NCBI RefSeq assembly: GCF_000814675.1
Contig: NZ_JWIG01000022.1
Coordinates: forward strand, 62,001 to 126,000
DNA length: 64,000 nucleotides
Direction of reading: 5' to 3'
From: Pseudoalteromonas distincta
GTDB lineage: Bacteria; Pseudomonadota; Gammaproteobacteria; Enterobacterales; Alteromonadaceae
A program made the translations under genes and the position numbers. Under the pieces are notes generated by a model, which was given only the letters and a program-made list of their open reading frames with translations, was not told the origin of the DNA and ran no database searches. Below, in pieces: positions 1-8,800 of this stretch. How positions within the stretch are numbered: the stretch's first letter is position 1; the number at the start of each line of letters is the position of its first letter.

Positions 1-370
1 TGTTTGAGCCACAAAGGGTTGGTTATGTGTAAGCATAAACCACAGACTTGTTACAGCGCAGTGTGTAAACACAGCCAGAAACTGGACTGACATTGGTACT
101 AAACGATGACTGAGGCGAAAGCCAAGGGCCTTAATTAATCATCAATAATGCTTAATTAAACTGCCTAAATTCATATGGGTGACTGGTGCATATTCACACC
201 AATCGACGTCATTACTAGGTGCATAGTCATATTTAAATTGAGTTTAAATAATAAGAACACTTGGTTTTTGAATAAAAAGATCAAGAAAACACAGCTGCCT
301 GCTTGACCGGAATTTTCTAATGGGTGACCCCTTTATTTCAAGCTTAACTAAATATTCTTCGTTAAAAATT
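1..370. other. Intergenic stretch with no recognisable gene
   Basis: I see no convincing coding frame, tRNA or rRNA here. There are a few short palindromes, for instance TTAATTA...TTAATTAA around 131-160 and GGTG...CACC around 186-203. Together with 405-581 this leaves about 580 bases before the first supported gene. The window edge cuts whatever lies to the left, so part of this could be the 3' flank of an unseen gene. Confidence 0.4.
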
Positions 371-404
371 AAAAAGCAGATGCTAATTAGGTATCTGCTT
401 TTTT
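371..404. terminator. Bidirectional intrinsic terminator
   Basis: The stem AAAAAGCAGAT / ATCTGCTTTTTT encloses a short AT-rich loop, and both flanks give U-runs when transcribed in either direction. It could end a transcript entering from the left edge or serve the minus-strand small genes to its right. Confidence 0.7.
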
Positions 405-581
405 GCGTTTAGCACAGGGGCTATTCATATAGAGCTTTTATAAACAATACAAACTCTACGAAGGTAACCTATCAGACTGATAATCATCCCACAAAAGCGT
501 GGTATTAAGAAGATCATGCTAATAACTTAAATGCCTTAGTTCGGCTTTTAGAAAGTTTAACTATGAAATAAGAAAATCGAT

Positions 582-758
582 TTAGTCACCTTTTATATTG
601 CCTTTCCCCTGCACTGCTTTTATTAAAGGTATACATGCTAAAGAAAGTATTAGTGCAATAAAAAAGCCGATCATAGTGTTACCAAACCAGATCCTAAAAA
701 CACTAGTTAATAAAGCTAAAATAAGAGCAGATATAAGCCATGGATTTACGTTTTTCAT
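582..758 (-). CDS. Small two-helix membrane protein, 58 aa
   Basis: A short minus-strand frame runs from an ATG at 758 to TAA at 582 and is preceded by a good ribosome binding site (AAAGGA about 7 bases before the ATG). The 58-residue product begins MKNVNPWLIS and has two hydrophobic segments, about residues 7-20 and 28-46, separated by a short polar turn containing Arg22, with a basic tail. That composition is typical of small integral membrane proteins. I do not recognise a family and assign no function. It lies in a run of small minus-strand genes with palindromic spacers. The overlapping plus-strand frame has no ribosome binding site and looks like its shadow. Confidence 0.6.
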   Translation of the reverse strand: MKNVNPWLISALILALLTSVFRIWFGNTMIGFFIALILSLACIPLIKAVQGKGNIKGD

Positions 759-911
759 TTTTAATTCCTTTTATATTTTCAACAACTATTTTTATCTAAC
801 TGGACTGCCTGTACTTTGCTAAACACTCAAGTACATTAAAACATTTAGAGATATAATTAATTTGATCGGTGTACTCTTACAAACTTCGCTAATGTGCCAG
901 CAGCGGACATT

Positions 912-1001
912 GATAACGCCCGCATGACAAGCAATGTCTTGGCATGGTTTTTTCGCTATTTGCCAAACCATGACAACATAACATTGTCAGAGTTTAGGCG
1001 C
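912..1001. repeat. 90-bp imperfect palindrome, attC-like
   Basis: The segment begins GATAACGCCCGC and ends GTTTAGGCGC. Inside, GACAATG pairs with CATTGC..GTC and TTGGCA with TGCCAA, with bulges between. Long imperfect inverted repeats with bulges between small cassette-like genes are the hallmark of integron attC sites, but the end cores do not fit GTTRRRY well. It may equally be a degenerate or unrelated palindrome. Confidence 0.35.
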
Positions 1002-1016
1002 TTGTCATAACTCAAT

Positions 1017-1414
1017 TTACTCGGCATCTTTAATTGGTAAAGTACTAATAGAATTTATGTCTAAACATTTATGGGCATAGCATAACGTTGCTTTAACTCT
1101 TATCCCTGTATCTACCTTTAAAGATACAGGAAAAGCAGAGCGACTTCCCTCGTTGTAAATAGAAAACTCAGACGAAGATGCAAAAAGCATTTGTTGATCC
1201 TGCCATAACTCTAAAGAAACCGATTGCAGCTTGTTTCCGTTCAATGAATTTGGTGCATGCACAAAAAATTCATGGATTTCCGTTGAACGACTCCCGTTCG
1301 AAGCAAAAATATTTAGTTTTTGAAATCACTACTTTTCAATTCAATAAATTCATAGAAAACACTAGTTGCATAACTTGGTACAGAAAATAATAAAAAAATT
1401 AGGAGTTTACGCAT
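1017..1414 (-). pseudogene. Frameshifted small secreted protein
   Basis: Reading starts at ATG 1414 with a clear signal peptide (MRKLLIFLLFSVPSYA) and stops after 33 codons. The downstream frame, one base out of phase, is open to 1017 and contains the longer piece of a plausible protein with an extracytoplasmic look and a Cys pair (CYAHKC). The join falls in an A5 run of the coding strand (plus positions 1317-1321); one further A would give a continuous protein of about 132 residues. This may be a true frameshift, slippage-type phase variation or a sequencing error. No family recognised. The gene follows the zinc-ribbon membrane gene on the same strand. Confidence 0.6.
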
Positions 1415-1448
1415 ACCCTACCTTGAGCTATAACACCACTTTAAGAAG

Positions 1449-1528
1449 TGGCTAAATAACGCTGGCTATAATTTGTGAGGAACGAGCACAGCCAGCTGTA
1501 TGTGTCCGTTTGAACGTCCTGTTAGCAT
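1449..1528. repeat. attC-like palindromic spacer
   Basis: On the minus strand this follows the zinc-ribbon gene and reads ATGCTAAC, then CGTTCAAACGGAC, then the inverted pair GCTGGCT / AGCCAGC around a loop, then GTTATTTAGC. The arrangement recalls integron attC sites. The starting core ATGCTAAC is the exact complement of GTTAGCAT found just before the gene start (1843-1850 on the plus strand), so the gene is bracketed by inverted 8-bp cores. Confidence 0.4.
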
Positions 1529-1532
1529 TATG

Positions 1533-1829
1533 CTACTGATAAAAATCAATATTTTCATTTCTGAGTATATAAAGTGAGATCTTATAATAAACAAAAAACC
1601 ATCCTGAAACGGCAATAATAACTCCTAAATTATACTCGCGGAGTAAAGGGATATAATTTATTGATGCAATTATTATCATTGAATAAAGCAAAAATGTAGC
1701 CCAAAATAATTTTGAACTGACCAACTTCAATCTTACATTACAGTCAGCACACTTAAAATAAAATGGAAATACGGAAAAAGACAAACTGAAAGGTTTGATG
1801 TTTTTAGTACAATTAGGGCAAATAGACAT
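1533..1829 (-). CDS. Zinc-ribbon membrane protein, 98 aa, unknown function
   Basis: I place the start at ATG 1829 rather than the upstream in-frame ATG at 1868, because AAGGAAG lies a few bases before it. The product begins MSICPNC and has a second pair CADC near residue 30, together a CxxC...CxxC zinc-ribbon knuckle. Two hydrophobic helices follow (about residues 44-60 and 68-84), then a short charged tail. This domain order is common in small bacterial membrane proteins of unknown role; no specific family is recognised. Inverted 8-bp cores flank the gene at 1521-1528 and 1843-1850, as in a mobile cassette. Confidence 0.6.
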   Translation of the reverse strand: MSICPNCTKNIKPFSLSFSVFPFYFKCADCNVRLKLVSSKLFWATFLLYSMIIIASINYIPLLREYNLGVIIAVSGWFFVYYKISLYILRNENIDFYQ

Positions 1830-2013
1830 AAACTTCCTTGTAATGCTAACAACTTTATCAGAGGACACTTTCGCTATTTTAGCGCGAAAATATTCTTAAT
1901 TAAGGAACTTATATTAATAGCAAATAGTGCAAGCTATTGCCAAGTATAAACATTATGCACAATGTAACTTATTTAAACATGTAAAAAAGGGGAAAGTATT
2001 TTTGATGTTTTAA

Positions 2014-2208
2014 TTAGTTTAAGCCTAACAACAAAATTCTGTCCCCTATGAAAAGAACCCAAATGGGGAACAGTATCACCATCTCTGCAACTCCTGCCAT
2101 ATATGGCTTCTTATTCCAGATGTGTGACAAACCATTCCAAAACCGAATGAGAAAGAATAAAAGATCCTCTTTGATCAAACTACTCAATAATTGTACTAAA
2201 TAATGCAA
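2014..2208 (-). CDS. Possible small hydrophobic protein (doubtful)
   Basis: A 64-codon frame starting MHYLVQLLSS is strongly hydrophobic in its last third. There is no ribosome binding site before the ATG at 2208, and the sequence just upstream is TAATTGC. The 3' end contains GTTAGGC when read on the minus strand, a perfect attC-type core. It may be a genuine small cassette gene with another start, a remnant, or chance. I keep it only at low confidence. Confidence 0.2.
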   Translation of the reverse strand: MHYLVQLLSSLIKEDLLFFLIRFWNGLSHIWNKKPYMAGVAEMVILFPIWVLFIGDRILLLGLN

Positions 2209-2284
2209 TTAGTCATAAATCTGTAACTTTGATCCGCGATAATCTCTATCCGATAAATGAATAGACTCAAGAAGATTAAGTAAG

Positions 2285-2770
2285 ATGAGTACACCCTTAG
2301 TGCAACTAACATTTGCACTGCAATCATTTGATGATTCCATGTCTGCGGCGATGAGCCACGCTATGGAATATGAAAAGCTATCGCTAAAAGCCAATGCTGC
2401 GCATAACATTACGCTGCAGTGTGTGTTGCCTGATGGCGCAAATGAGAGCGATGTTATTTCACTAAGTGCAACGCAGCCCAGTGCACGTGGGGCGCAGTAT
2501 TTTACTGAAAAAACGCTGAGCAATGCAGACCTTGAATCTGGTACTGTAAATCTTACTTTAAGTAACATTACACAAAGCCAGTGTTTTGTAGTGCAAATGA
2601 TGCTGCACGGAAAAAACACGACCTTAAAAGAAAGCCAGCAACTCGATGTGTACATTAAAGCATTTGAGCAAGGCTATATTCCTGAACAAATAAAAACTGA
2701 ACATACCAAGTCACAGGGCGTTCGTAGCTACTTTGCGAGTATGGGTTCTACGTTTTTATCGCTGTTTTAA
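2285..2770 (+). CDS. Hypothetical protein, 161 aa
   Basis: The frame starts at ATG 2285 after a purine-rich AAGAAG. The soluble product has no signal peptide or membrane segment, begins MSTPLVQLTFALQSFDDSM, has a middle part rich in Ser/Thr/Asn and ends in a hydrophobic FLSLF. I recognise no family. It converges with anmK on the opposite strand, with only 36 bases between the stops. Codon use resembles the surrounding core genes, so I treat it as a resident gene rather than part of the cassette-like region to its left. Confidence 0.65.
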   Translation: MSTPLVQLTFALQSFDDSMSAAMSHAMEYEKLSLKANAAHNITLQCVLPDGANESDVISLSATQPSARGAQYFTEKTLSNADLESGTVNLTLSNITQSQCFVVQMMLHGKNTTLKESQQLDVYIKAFEQGYIPEQIKTEHTKSQGVRSYFASMGSTFLSLF

Positions 2771-2806
2771 TGCTGGCTGCACTTAAATTACGCGACTTAT
2801 AAGTTA

Positions 2807-4012
2807 TTAGTCTGCAAAACTTACTTTACCCATAGTAACTCCCGCAATACCTTGTGCGGTATTACTTAGGTGTTGCTGCTCTCCGGCTAGGCATTCGTTT
2901 GCTAAAATGGCAAATAGTACGGCCTCTTTGGCATCGGGGTTTATACCTAAATCGTCGGTATTTTTAAAAGCCTTAATACGTGGGCAAAGCGCTGTAAGTT
3001 GCGCCATTAGTAATGGGTTATGAATACCGCCACCACTTGCATACACCACACAATTTTGTTCGCGCTCTGCACACTCGTTTAATGCATTTGCTATAGCGGT
3101 TGCTGTAAAGGTATTTAAGGTGGCCATTACATCTTCATGGCTTAAGTGCTGTGTATTTGTAAGCTGCTGTGCGGCGTTTAAATACGCTAAGTTAAATACC
3201 TCTGGCCCTGTAGTTTTAGGCATTGGGAGTTTAAAAAATGCGTTATTACATAATGCATTTAATAATGGTGTATTTACCTTGCCTGCTTTTGCTATTTTTG
3301 CGCCATCGTCATAATGCATATCTTTAAAATGTTGCTGCACGTAGGCATCCATAATGGTATTACCGGGGCCAATGTCGGAGCTAAACACGCCGTTTGCATC
3401 ACCATTTTTGGGTAAAAACGTTAAGTTAGCTATGCCGCCCATATTTAGCAAAACCCGACTCTCCACAGCGCTCGAAAAATACAAATAATCGCCATACACA
3501 GCAAGTGGTGCGCCCTCGCCTCCTGCGGCTATGTGTTTTTGCCTAAAATCACCAATGGTTGTAATACCCGTAGTAACGGCTATTTGGTCGCTATCGCCAA
3601 TTTGTAAGGTGCCATTAGTAAAGCTTTTGTGGTTATGCTGCGACTGCGGGCAGTGGTAAATGGATTGCCCATGGCTTGCTATTACATCAATACTTGCTGG
3701 GTTTATATTCCACTTAGCTAAGCACTGATTAACCATATTGCCATGGAGTTTACCTACCCACGGGTGCAGTAAAGTTACAAGCTCTAAATCGCACTCTCGT
3801 TTGGCAAATACCTGCTTTATTTTAGTTTTATAATCGTCGTTGTAGTCAACGGTGGTAAAATTTAAAACCTCAATGTGAGTATTTAAGCCTGCGCCCGTTA
3901 CTTTACACAGTGCAACATCAAGCCCGTCCAACGAGGTGCCGCTCATTAAACCAATAATTAAACGGCTTGGTTTTAGGGCGCTGTTATAAAGCGCTTTAAT
4001 GTGAGGGTGCAT
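2807..4012 (-). CDS. anmK: Anhydro-N-acetylmuramic acid kinase
   Basis: AnmK phosphorylates and opens 1,6-anhydro-N-acetylmuramic acid released from murein, giving MurNAc-6-phosphate for recycling in the cytoplasm. The 401-residue protein carries the family signature GLMSGTSLDGLDVAL near residues 21-35, ASHGQ and IGDFR motifs, NMGGIANLT and DIGPGNTIMDA, which form the ASKHA-type nucleotide and sugar site. It is somewhat longer than the E. coli enzyme (about 369 aa), mainly through the N-terminus. The ATG at 4012 has only a weak ribosome binding site. No other recycling gene is adjacent. Confidence 0.96.
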   Translation of the reverse strand: MHPHIKALYNSALKPSRLIIGLMSGTSLDGLDVALCKVTGAGLNTHIEVLNFTTVDYNDDYKTKIKQVFAKRECDLELVTLLHPWVGKLHGNMVNQCLAKWNINPASIDVIASHGQSIYHCPQSQHNHKSFTNGTLQIGDSDQIAVTTGITTIGDFRQKHIAAGGEGAPLAVYGDYLYFSSAVESRVLLNMGGIANLTFLPKNGDANGVFSSDIGPGNTIMDAYVQQHFKDMHYDDGAKIAKAGKVNTPLLNALCNNAFFKLPMPKTTGPEVFNLAYLNAAQQLTNTQHLSHEDVMATLNTFTATAIANALNECAEREQNCVVYASGGGIHNPLLMAQLTALCPRIKAFKNTDDLGINPDAKEAVLFAILANECLAGEQQHLSNTAQGIAGVTMGKVSFAD

Positions 4013-4161
4013 AATGGCATCTAAAATAGGTGTAATATTTTGCTTATATTAGAGGACTTTAAAACAAAGTAATAGCCGTAAAGAGTTTAATTTAGGTTCT
4101 GATTGTTTAACTCTTAAATGATTGTTAAGTTAGTGTGCATACTAAAAATTTATGAAAAAAT

Positions 4162-4656
4162 ATGATCACCCTCAGAGAGTTTAAAGCCCAAGACGCGCCT
4201 TTTATTATTAACACCTTAAATGATGAACAGGTAACGCGTTATTTATCGTCAAAAATTCCGTTTCCGTATACGCAAGCCGATGCTGAGTGGTGGATAAGCC
4301 AAGGCTCAAAAAACGGCATTATTAAGGCCATTGTTGTAAATGGGCAATTTGCGGGCTGTATTGGTATAACTCCCGGCGAATTTGAATACAGCCACAGTGG
4401 CGAAATTGGTTATTGGCTTAATACAGTCTATTGGGGGCAAGGTATTATTACTCGCGCTATTGAACTTATATGCAATGAAGCGTTTGCAAGCTCACACTTA
4501 AACAGAATTTTTGGTGCCGTGTTTGCTGGTAATACCGGCTCTATGAAAGCACTTACTAAGAGCGGCTTTGAGCAAGAGGCTGTGCTTAAACAGGCCATTT
4601 ATAAAAACGGGGTATTTTACAACAATCATATATTTAGTAAGCTCAAAGCAGACTAA
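4162..4656 (+). CDS. GNAT acetyltransferase, RimJ/RimL-like
   Basis: A 164-residue cytoplasmic protein with the GNAT fold of ribosomal-protein N-acetyltransferases. It starts MITLREFKAQDAPFI (strand 1 and helix 1), has GEIGYWLNTVYWGQGIITRAI, matching the acetyl-CoA pyrophosphate loop (usually Q/RxxGxG/A; here WGQGII), and the late motif GNTGSMKALTKSGF typical of this group. The substrate cannot be told from the sequence: this family includes acetylases of ribosomal protein termini, amino acids and small molecules. The gene stands alone between divergent anmK and the reductase gene. Confidence 0.88.
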   Translation: MITLREFKAQDAPFIINTLNDEQVTRYLSSKIPFPYTQADAEWWISQGSKNGIIKAIVVNGQFAGCIGITPGEFEYSHSGEIGYWLNTVYWGQGIITRAIELICNEAFASSHLNRIFGAVFAGNTGSMKALTKSGFEQEAVLKQAIYKNGVFYNNHIFSKLKAD

Positions 4657-4835
4657 TTACTCTAATTAAATTTGCGCAAAGGTTGAATTATCAACCACCC
4701 GCCCAAAACTCCTTTATTAAGGTACGCATTGTACATATTCATACTGCTTAGCCGCGCATTATTGTTTAGCTGAACACGATTTTTAAAGCGTAAACATTCG
4801 GTAAGTAGTTTATTTATATTAATAGGAGATCTTTT

Positions 4836-5864
4836 ATGTCTACGACTAGTCGCCAACTTACTCTTGAATCACGCCCTAATGGCGCTCCAACAGATGAAAA
4901 CTTTAAATTAAAAACGGTAGAGCTTCCTGCATTAAAAGACGGCGAAGTTTTACTACGTACTATTTACCTATCGCTAGACCCGTACATGCGTGGTCGTATG
5001 AGCGATGCTAAGTCGTACGCTGACCCAGTTAATATTGGCGATGTAATGGTTGGCGCAACAGTGTGCCAAGTAGAAGAGTCTAAAAACGATAAGTTTAACG
5101 AAGGCGAATGGGTACTTGCCTACACAGGTTGGCAAGACTACGCCATTACCGACGGCGAAGGCTTAATGCAGTTAGGTAAAGAGCCTGCAAACCCTTCATA
5201 CGCATTAGGTATTATGGGTATGCCTGGCTTTACTGCTTACATGGGTTTACTTGATATTGGCCAGCCTAAAGAAGGCGAAACCGTAGTTGTTGCAGCAGCA
5301 ACAGGCCCAGTGGGCGCAACGGTTGGTCAAATAGCTAAAATTAAAGGCTGTAAAGTAGTGGGTGTTGCTGGTGGTAGCGAAAAATGTGCACATGCCGTTG
5401 AAAAACTAGGGTTTGATGCCTGTATTGATCACAAAGCTGATGACTTTGCAGAGCAGTTAGAAAAAGCCTGTGATAAAGGCATTGATGTTTACTACGAAAA
5501 TGTGGGCGGTAAAGTATTCGACGCCGTATTACCATTACTAAATACCGCAGCGCGCGTACCATTGTGTGGTTTAGTATCGCAATATAACGCAACTAGCTTG
5601 CCAGAAGGCCCAGACCGTTTAGGTATGCTAATGGGTCAATTGCTTACTAAGCGTATTAAAATGCAAGGCTTTATCATTTTTGATGATTACGGCGACCGTT
5701 ACGACGAGTTTGCACAAGACATGCAAAAATGGCTAGAAGACGGAAAAATTCAATACCGTGAGCACATGGTAGAAGGCATCGAAAATACAGTAGGCGCGTT
5801 CAACGATATGATATGCGGTAAAAACTTTGGTAAAACTGTGGTTAAAATTAATAACCCACTTTAA
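4836..5864 (+). CDS. curA: NADPH-dependent MDR-family reductase, CurA-like
   Basis: A 342-residue zinc-free medium-chain reductase that reduces activated double bonds, as in E. coli CurA (YncB) and plant/animal leukotriene-type 2-alkenal reductases. Visible motifs are LSLDPYMRGRM (about 46-56), GMPGFTAYMGLLDIG (about 128-142), and the nucleotide loop AAATGPVGATVGQIAKIKG (about 151-169). YYENVGGKVFDAVL and GFIIFDDYGDR are also typical. AGGAG lies 8 bases before ATG 4836. A glutathione transferase follows 50 bases downstream on the same strand, so both may be part of one detoxification transcript. The symbol is by similarity; the true substrate is unknown. Confidence 0.85.
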   Translation: MSTTSRQLTLESRPNGAPTDENFKLKTVELPALKDGEVLLRTIYLSLDPYMRGRMSDAKSYADPVNIGDVMVGATVCQVEESKNDKFNEGEWVLAYTGWQDYAITDGEGLMQLGKEPANPSYALGIMGMPGFTAYMGLLDIGQPKEGETVVVAAATGPVGATVGQIAKIKGCKVVGVAGGSEKCAHAVEKLGFDACIDHKADDFAEQLEKACDKGIDVYYENVGGKVFDAVLPLLNTAARVPLCGLVSQYNATSLPEGPDRLGMLMGQLLTKRIKMQGFIIFDDYGDRYDEFAQDMQKWLEDGKIQYREHMVEGIENTVGAFNDMICGKNFGKTVVKINNPL

Positions 5865-5914
5865 TTTTATACGGCTTGTAAGGCAAAGCCCTTACAAGCC
5901 ACAAAAGGACTGAC

Positions 5915-6532
5915 ATGATTAAACTACACCATTTAAATAAATCCCGTTCTAAACGTATAATTTGGCTTTTAGAAGAGCTAGATGTTGACTACGAAATTGT
6001 GGCTTATCAGCGTAATAAAGACACCTTCCTAGCACCTGACGAACTAAAGCATATTCATCAACTTGGCAAGTCACCGGTAATTGAAGATGGCGGTTTAATT
6101 ATTGCTGAATCAGGCGCTATTACCGACTACCTTATTACTAAATACGGCAACGGTAAATTTGCTCCAAAAGTAGATACCGCTGAATATGTTGACTACCAGC
6201 AATGGCTGCACTTTGCAGAAAGCTCAGCAATTTTACCGCTTTTACTTAAAATGTTTGTACTAAAAGACGGCGCTAAAACACAGTTTTTAGAAGGCTATGC
6301 CGACGCTGAAACAGCCAAAGTAATTAGCTACTTTAACGACCGCCTAGAAGGTAAACGTTATTTAGTGGGCGATACCCTAACGGGCGCTGACTTTATGATG
6401 TCGTTTATTGTTGAAATAGTTAAAAACTCAGGTCAATTAGCGCACTTTAAAAACCTTGTTAAATACGACGAGCAATTGCAAAGCCATGAGAAGTTTCATA
6501 CAGCTAATGAGCTAGAAGCAAAGTACGACTAA
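5915..6532 (+). CDS. Glutathione S-transferase family protein
   Basis: A 205-residue cytoplasmic protein with an N-terminal thioredoxin-like domain: MIKLHHLNKSRSKRIIWLLEEL, then KSPVIEDGGLIIAESGAI (cis-Pro and the glutathione gamma-glutamyl ESxAI site, about residues 52-69). An all-helical C-terminal domain follows with the N-capping box and hydrophobic staple region GDTLTGADFMMSF. Ser10 of SRSKR may be the catalytic residue. The layout resembles the Gtt1/GstB-like group. It sits just downstream of the CurA-like reductase, which fits a shared electrophile-detoxifying role (inference). AAAGGA precedes the ATG, and a strong terminator closes the unit. Confidence 0.9.
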   Translation: MIKLHHLNKSRSKRIIWLLEELDVDYEIVAYQRNKDTFLAPDELKHIHQLGKSPVIEDGGLIIAESGAITDYLITKYGNGKFAPKVDTAEYVDYQQWLHFAESSAILPLLLKMFVLKDGAKTQFLEGYADAETAKVISYFNDRLEGKRYLVGDTLTGADFMMSFIVEIVKNSGQLAHFKNLVKYDEQLQSHEKFHTANELEAKYD

Positions 6533-6560
6533 ACCTTTATATAATATTTTATATAACACT

Positions 6561-6582
6561 AGGGGCATTTAGCCCCTTTTTT
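6561..6582 (+). terminator. Intrinsic terminator after the GST gene
   Basis: AGGGGC-ATTTA-GCCCC is followed by a run of six T, 28 bases after the stop codon of the transferase gene. Confidence 0.85.
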
Positions 6583-6755
6583 AATGCCTGTAAAATATGC
6601 CCCGCCAAAGTTACGCTTGTAAACTAAATTAACAATCACCTACCTTATTGCTAATAAAACTTTAATTAATAAGGCATAATGCTGCTATTGTTTAAGTATT
6701 TTCACTAATAATACAAGCTGCTCTTGCGCGTATTGACTCACACTTGGGATCAACC

Positions 6756-8375
6756 ATGACCATAAACATGCGTTTAACGACCGGCTTTGGCGTAATTTTA
6801 TCAATGATGATTATTTTAACCATTATTGGAATTTCGCGCGTTAGCCTTATTAATAATAATATTACCCACATGACCGACGTAAATTCGGTAAAGCAACGTT
6901 ACGCAATTAACTTCAGAGGCAGCGTACACGACAGAGCAATAGCCGTGCGCGACGTAGTGCTAATTACCGAGCAAAGCAGTTTAAGTACCGTGTTAAATAA
7001 CATACAAGAGCTAAACGCATTTTACCAAACGTCAAGCCGCGCTATGGCTAAGCTAATGGGTGATATGAATAGTGAAGAGCGCGCTTTAATTAATAAAATA
7101 AATCAAATAGAGCAGCGCACTCAGCCTTTCATTCAAGGTGTAATAAACGCTAAAAATGCAGGAAACCTAAACGAAGCTAAACGCATTTTATTAACCGATG
7201 CGCGCCCTGCGTTTACTCAGTGGCTAAATGTTATAAACCAATTTATAAACCTGCAAGAGCAAGCAAATCAAACCACCACTATTGATACTCTCGATATTGC
7301 CAGTTCATTTGAAATTTGGATGATTTCGCTCACCGCGCTTGCAATTTTAATAGGTGCAAGCGTTGCGTATGTTATTAGCCAACTGATCAGAAAGTCAGTA
7401 GGTGGCGAACCACAAGAAGCCGCCGAAGTAATTGCCCTTATTGCCCAAGGAGACTTAAGAGGTGATGTGCAGTCGTGCTGCCCAAATAGCATGATGGCTT
7501 CTGTAGGGGTTATGCAATCTAAACTAAAAACCATTGTAGATAGCATTATTAACTCATCTGAAGAGCTTTCTACGCACTCTGCAAGCGTAGCGTCTGGCTC
7601 GCAGCAAGCACTTAGTGCCGCTGACGCACAAGTAACTTATACAAACTCGGCAGTAAGCAGCCTAGAAGAAATGAGCCGCAGTATTAATGCTGTTGCAGGC
7701 TCTGTTAAACAAACAGAAGATAACTCAAAAATAACCGCACAATTATCGCAGCAAGGTAGTATTGCAGTGCAAAAAGTAGCGGCCGAAATTGAGCAAATCT
7801 CAGTAACCGTAAAAGCCACAGTTACCCAAGTAAACGTGCTGCAAGAACATGTAAAACACATTGGCGATATTTTAAGTGTGATCCGCAGTATTTCTGATCA
7901 AACAAACTTGCTTGCACTAAATGCGGCAATAGAAGCTGCAAGAGCAGGCGAAACAGGCCGAGGGTTTGCTGTTGTTGCTGACGAGGTAAGACAACTTGCC
8001 CAGCGCACTGGCGACGCAACAGGCGATATCGAAAAGATGATTTTGCAAGTACAAGAAAACACGCAAGCGTCGGTAACAGCTATGGAAACCACAGTACCAC
8101 AAGTAGAAAATGGCCTAACGCTTACTCACGAAGCAAACGAGTTACTGCATCAAATACAGCAACAAGCTAACGACTCATTAAGTAACGTGCTTGAAATTGT
8201 TGAATCAACATCAAACCAAGTAGCCACCGTGGCGCAAATTAGTACTGGCGTAGAAGAAATTGCCAGTATGTCCAAAGAAACCAGCATGTCGCTTAACAGT
8301 AACGCACAAGAAGCCGTTGCATTAGCTGACCTTTCAAACACACTTAAAAAGTATATTAGCTACTTTAAAGTTTAA
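6756..8375 (+). CDS. Methyl-accepting chemotaxis protein
   Basis: Transmembrane chemoreceptor that signals to CheA/CheW. I start it at ATG 6756 (539 aa) with GGGAT upstream; an in-frame TTG 12 bases earlier is less likely. Order: membrane helix 1 (about residues 8-27), a periplasmic four-helix-type sensor domain to about 180, membrane helix 2 (about 186-208), a HAMP-like linker containing [21 protein letters not shown], then a long coiled-coil signalling domain whose hairpin tip is [20 protein letters not shown] followed by [15 protein letters not shown]. No C-terminal CheR-binding pentapeptide is seen. The ligand is unknown. It is a lone receptor with its own terminator, as is common for chemoreceptors. 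Confidence 0.95.
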   Translation: MTINMRLTTGFGVILSMMIILTIIGISRVSLINNNITHMTDVNSVKQRYAINFRGSVHDRAIAVRDVVLITEQSSLSTVLNNIQELNAFYQTSSRAMAKLMGDMNSEERALINKINQIEQRTQPFIQGVINAKNAGNLNEAKRILLTDARPAFTQWLNVINQFINLQEQANQTTTIDTLDIASSFEIWMISLTALAILIGASVAYVISQLIRKSVGGEPQEAAEVIALIAQGDLRGDVQSCCPNSMMASVGVMQSKLKTIVDSIINSSEELSTHSASVASGSQQALSAADAQVTYTNSAVSSLEEMSRSINAVAGSVKQTEDNSKITAQLSQQGSIAVQKVAAEIEQISVTVKATVTQVNVLQEHVKHIGDILSVIRSISDQTNLLALNAAIEAARAGETGRGFAVVADEVRQLAQRTGDATGDIEKMILQVQENTQASVTAMETTVPQVENGLTLTHEANELLHQIQQQANDSLSNVLEIVESTSNQVATVAQISTGVEEIASMSKETSMSLNSNAQEAVALADLSNTLKKYISYFKV

Positions 8376-8393
8376 TTTTTATAGTAAGCAATA

Positions 8394-8421
8394 AACAAAG
8401 GGGCTTTTAAGCCCCTTTGTT
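8394..8421. terminator. Bidirectional terminator between converging genes
   Basis: ACAAAGGGGC-TTTTAA-GCCCCTTTGT is a perfect inverted repeat with A- and T-rich flanks, lying between the ends of the chemoreceptor gene (plus) and the YkgJ-type gene (minus). Confidence 0.8.
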
Positions 8422-8446
8422 GTTTATGTACATTAATAATAGCGGA

Positions 8447-8755
8447 CTATATACCCGCTAAATCACGCTCGGTAATACACTCACCCGAGGCCATTTCAAA
8501 CTCGCGACATACTAATGGGCGGTTTTCGTAAATAGAGCACATAAGCGTATTACGGTCGAGTGCTTGGCACCAGCCGTCGTCAGCGCGTTTCATTACTTCG
8601 CTGCCCCATTTATCATATTCTATATAGTTAAAAGGCACGCCGGTGTCGGTTACTATGCGCACTTCTAATTGGCAACAACAGGCTTGGCAGTTAGCACACG
8701 TAACGGGCTCTGGGGTAGTAGAAATATTTTCAACAGGAATAACAATATGAGGCAT
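8447..8755 (-). CDS. YkgJ-type cysteine cluster protein (UPF0153)
   Basis: A 102-residue cytoplasmic protein with the conserved cysteine cluster of the YkgJ/UPF0153 family: CANCQACCCQLEV near residues 19-31, then CSIYENRPLVCREFEM near 73-88, and a final Cys at about 93. The family is thought to bind zinc or iron-sulfur through these cysteines; its role is not established. The gene is 46 bases downstream of the RecQ-like helicase gene on the same strand, so the two may be co-transcribed. Confidence 0.88.
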   Translation of the reverse strand: MPHIVIPVENISTTPEPVTCANCQACCCQLEVRIVTDTGVPFNYIEYDKWGSEVMKRADDGWCQALDRNTLMCSIYENRPLVCREFEMASGECITERDLAGI

Positions 8756-8800
8756 AGTGGCTTACTTTTTTGAATAAGCCACTAGGATACAGTAACTAAT

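Noticed and set aside
1..370. Edge of an rRNA operon
   Set aside because: I could not match any part to 16S, 23S or 5S sequence.
598..822. 74-codon plus-strand frame
   Set aside because: No ribosome binding site, and it is antisense to the better-supported 58-aa membrane protein gene.
2209..2655. 148-codon minus-strand frame
   Set aside because: Lies antisense over the gene at 2285-2770, has Cys-rich unnatural composition and no ribosome binding site.
4662..4856. 64-codon minus-strand frame upstream of the reductase gene
   Set aside because: It overlaps the start and promoter of the CurA-like gene and resembles no protein.
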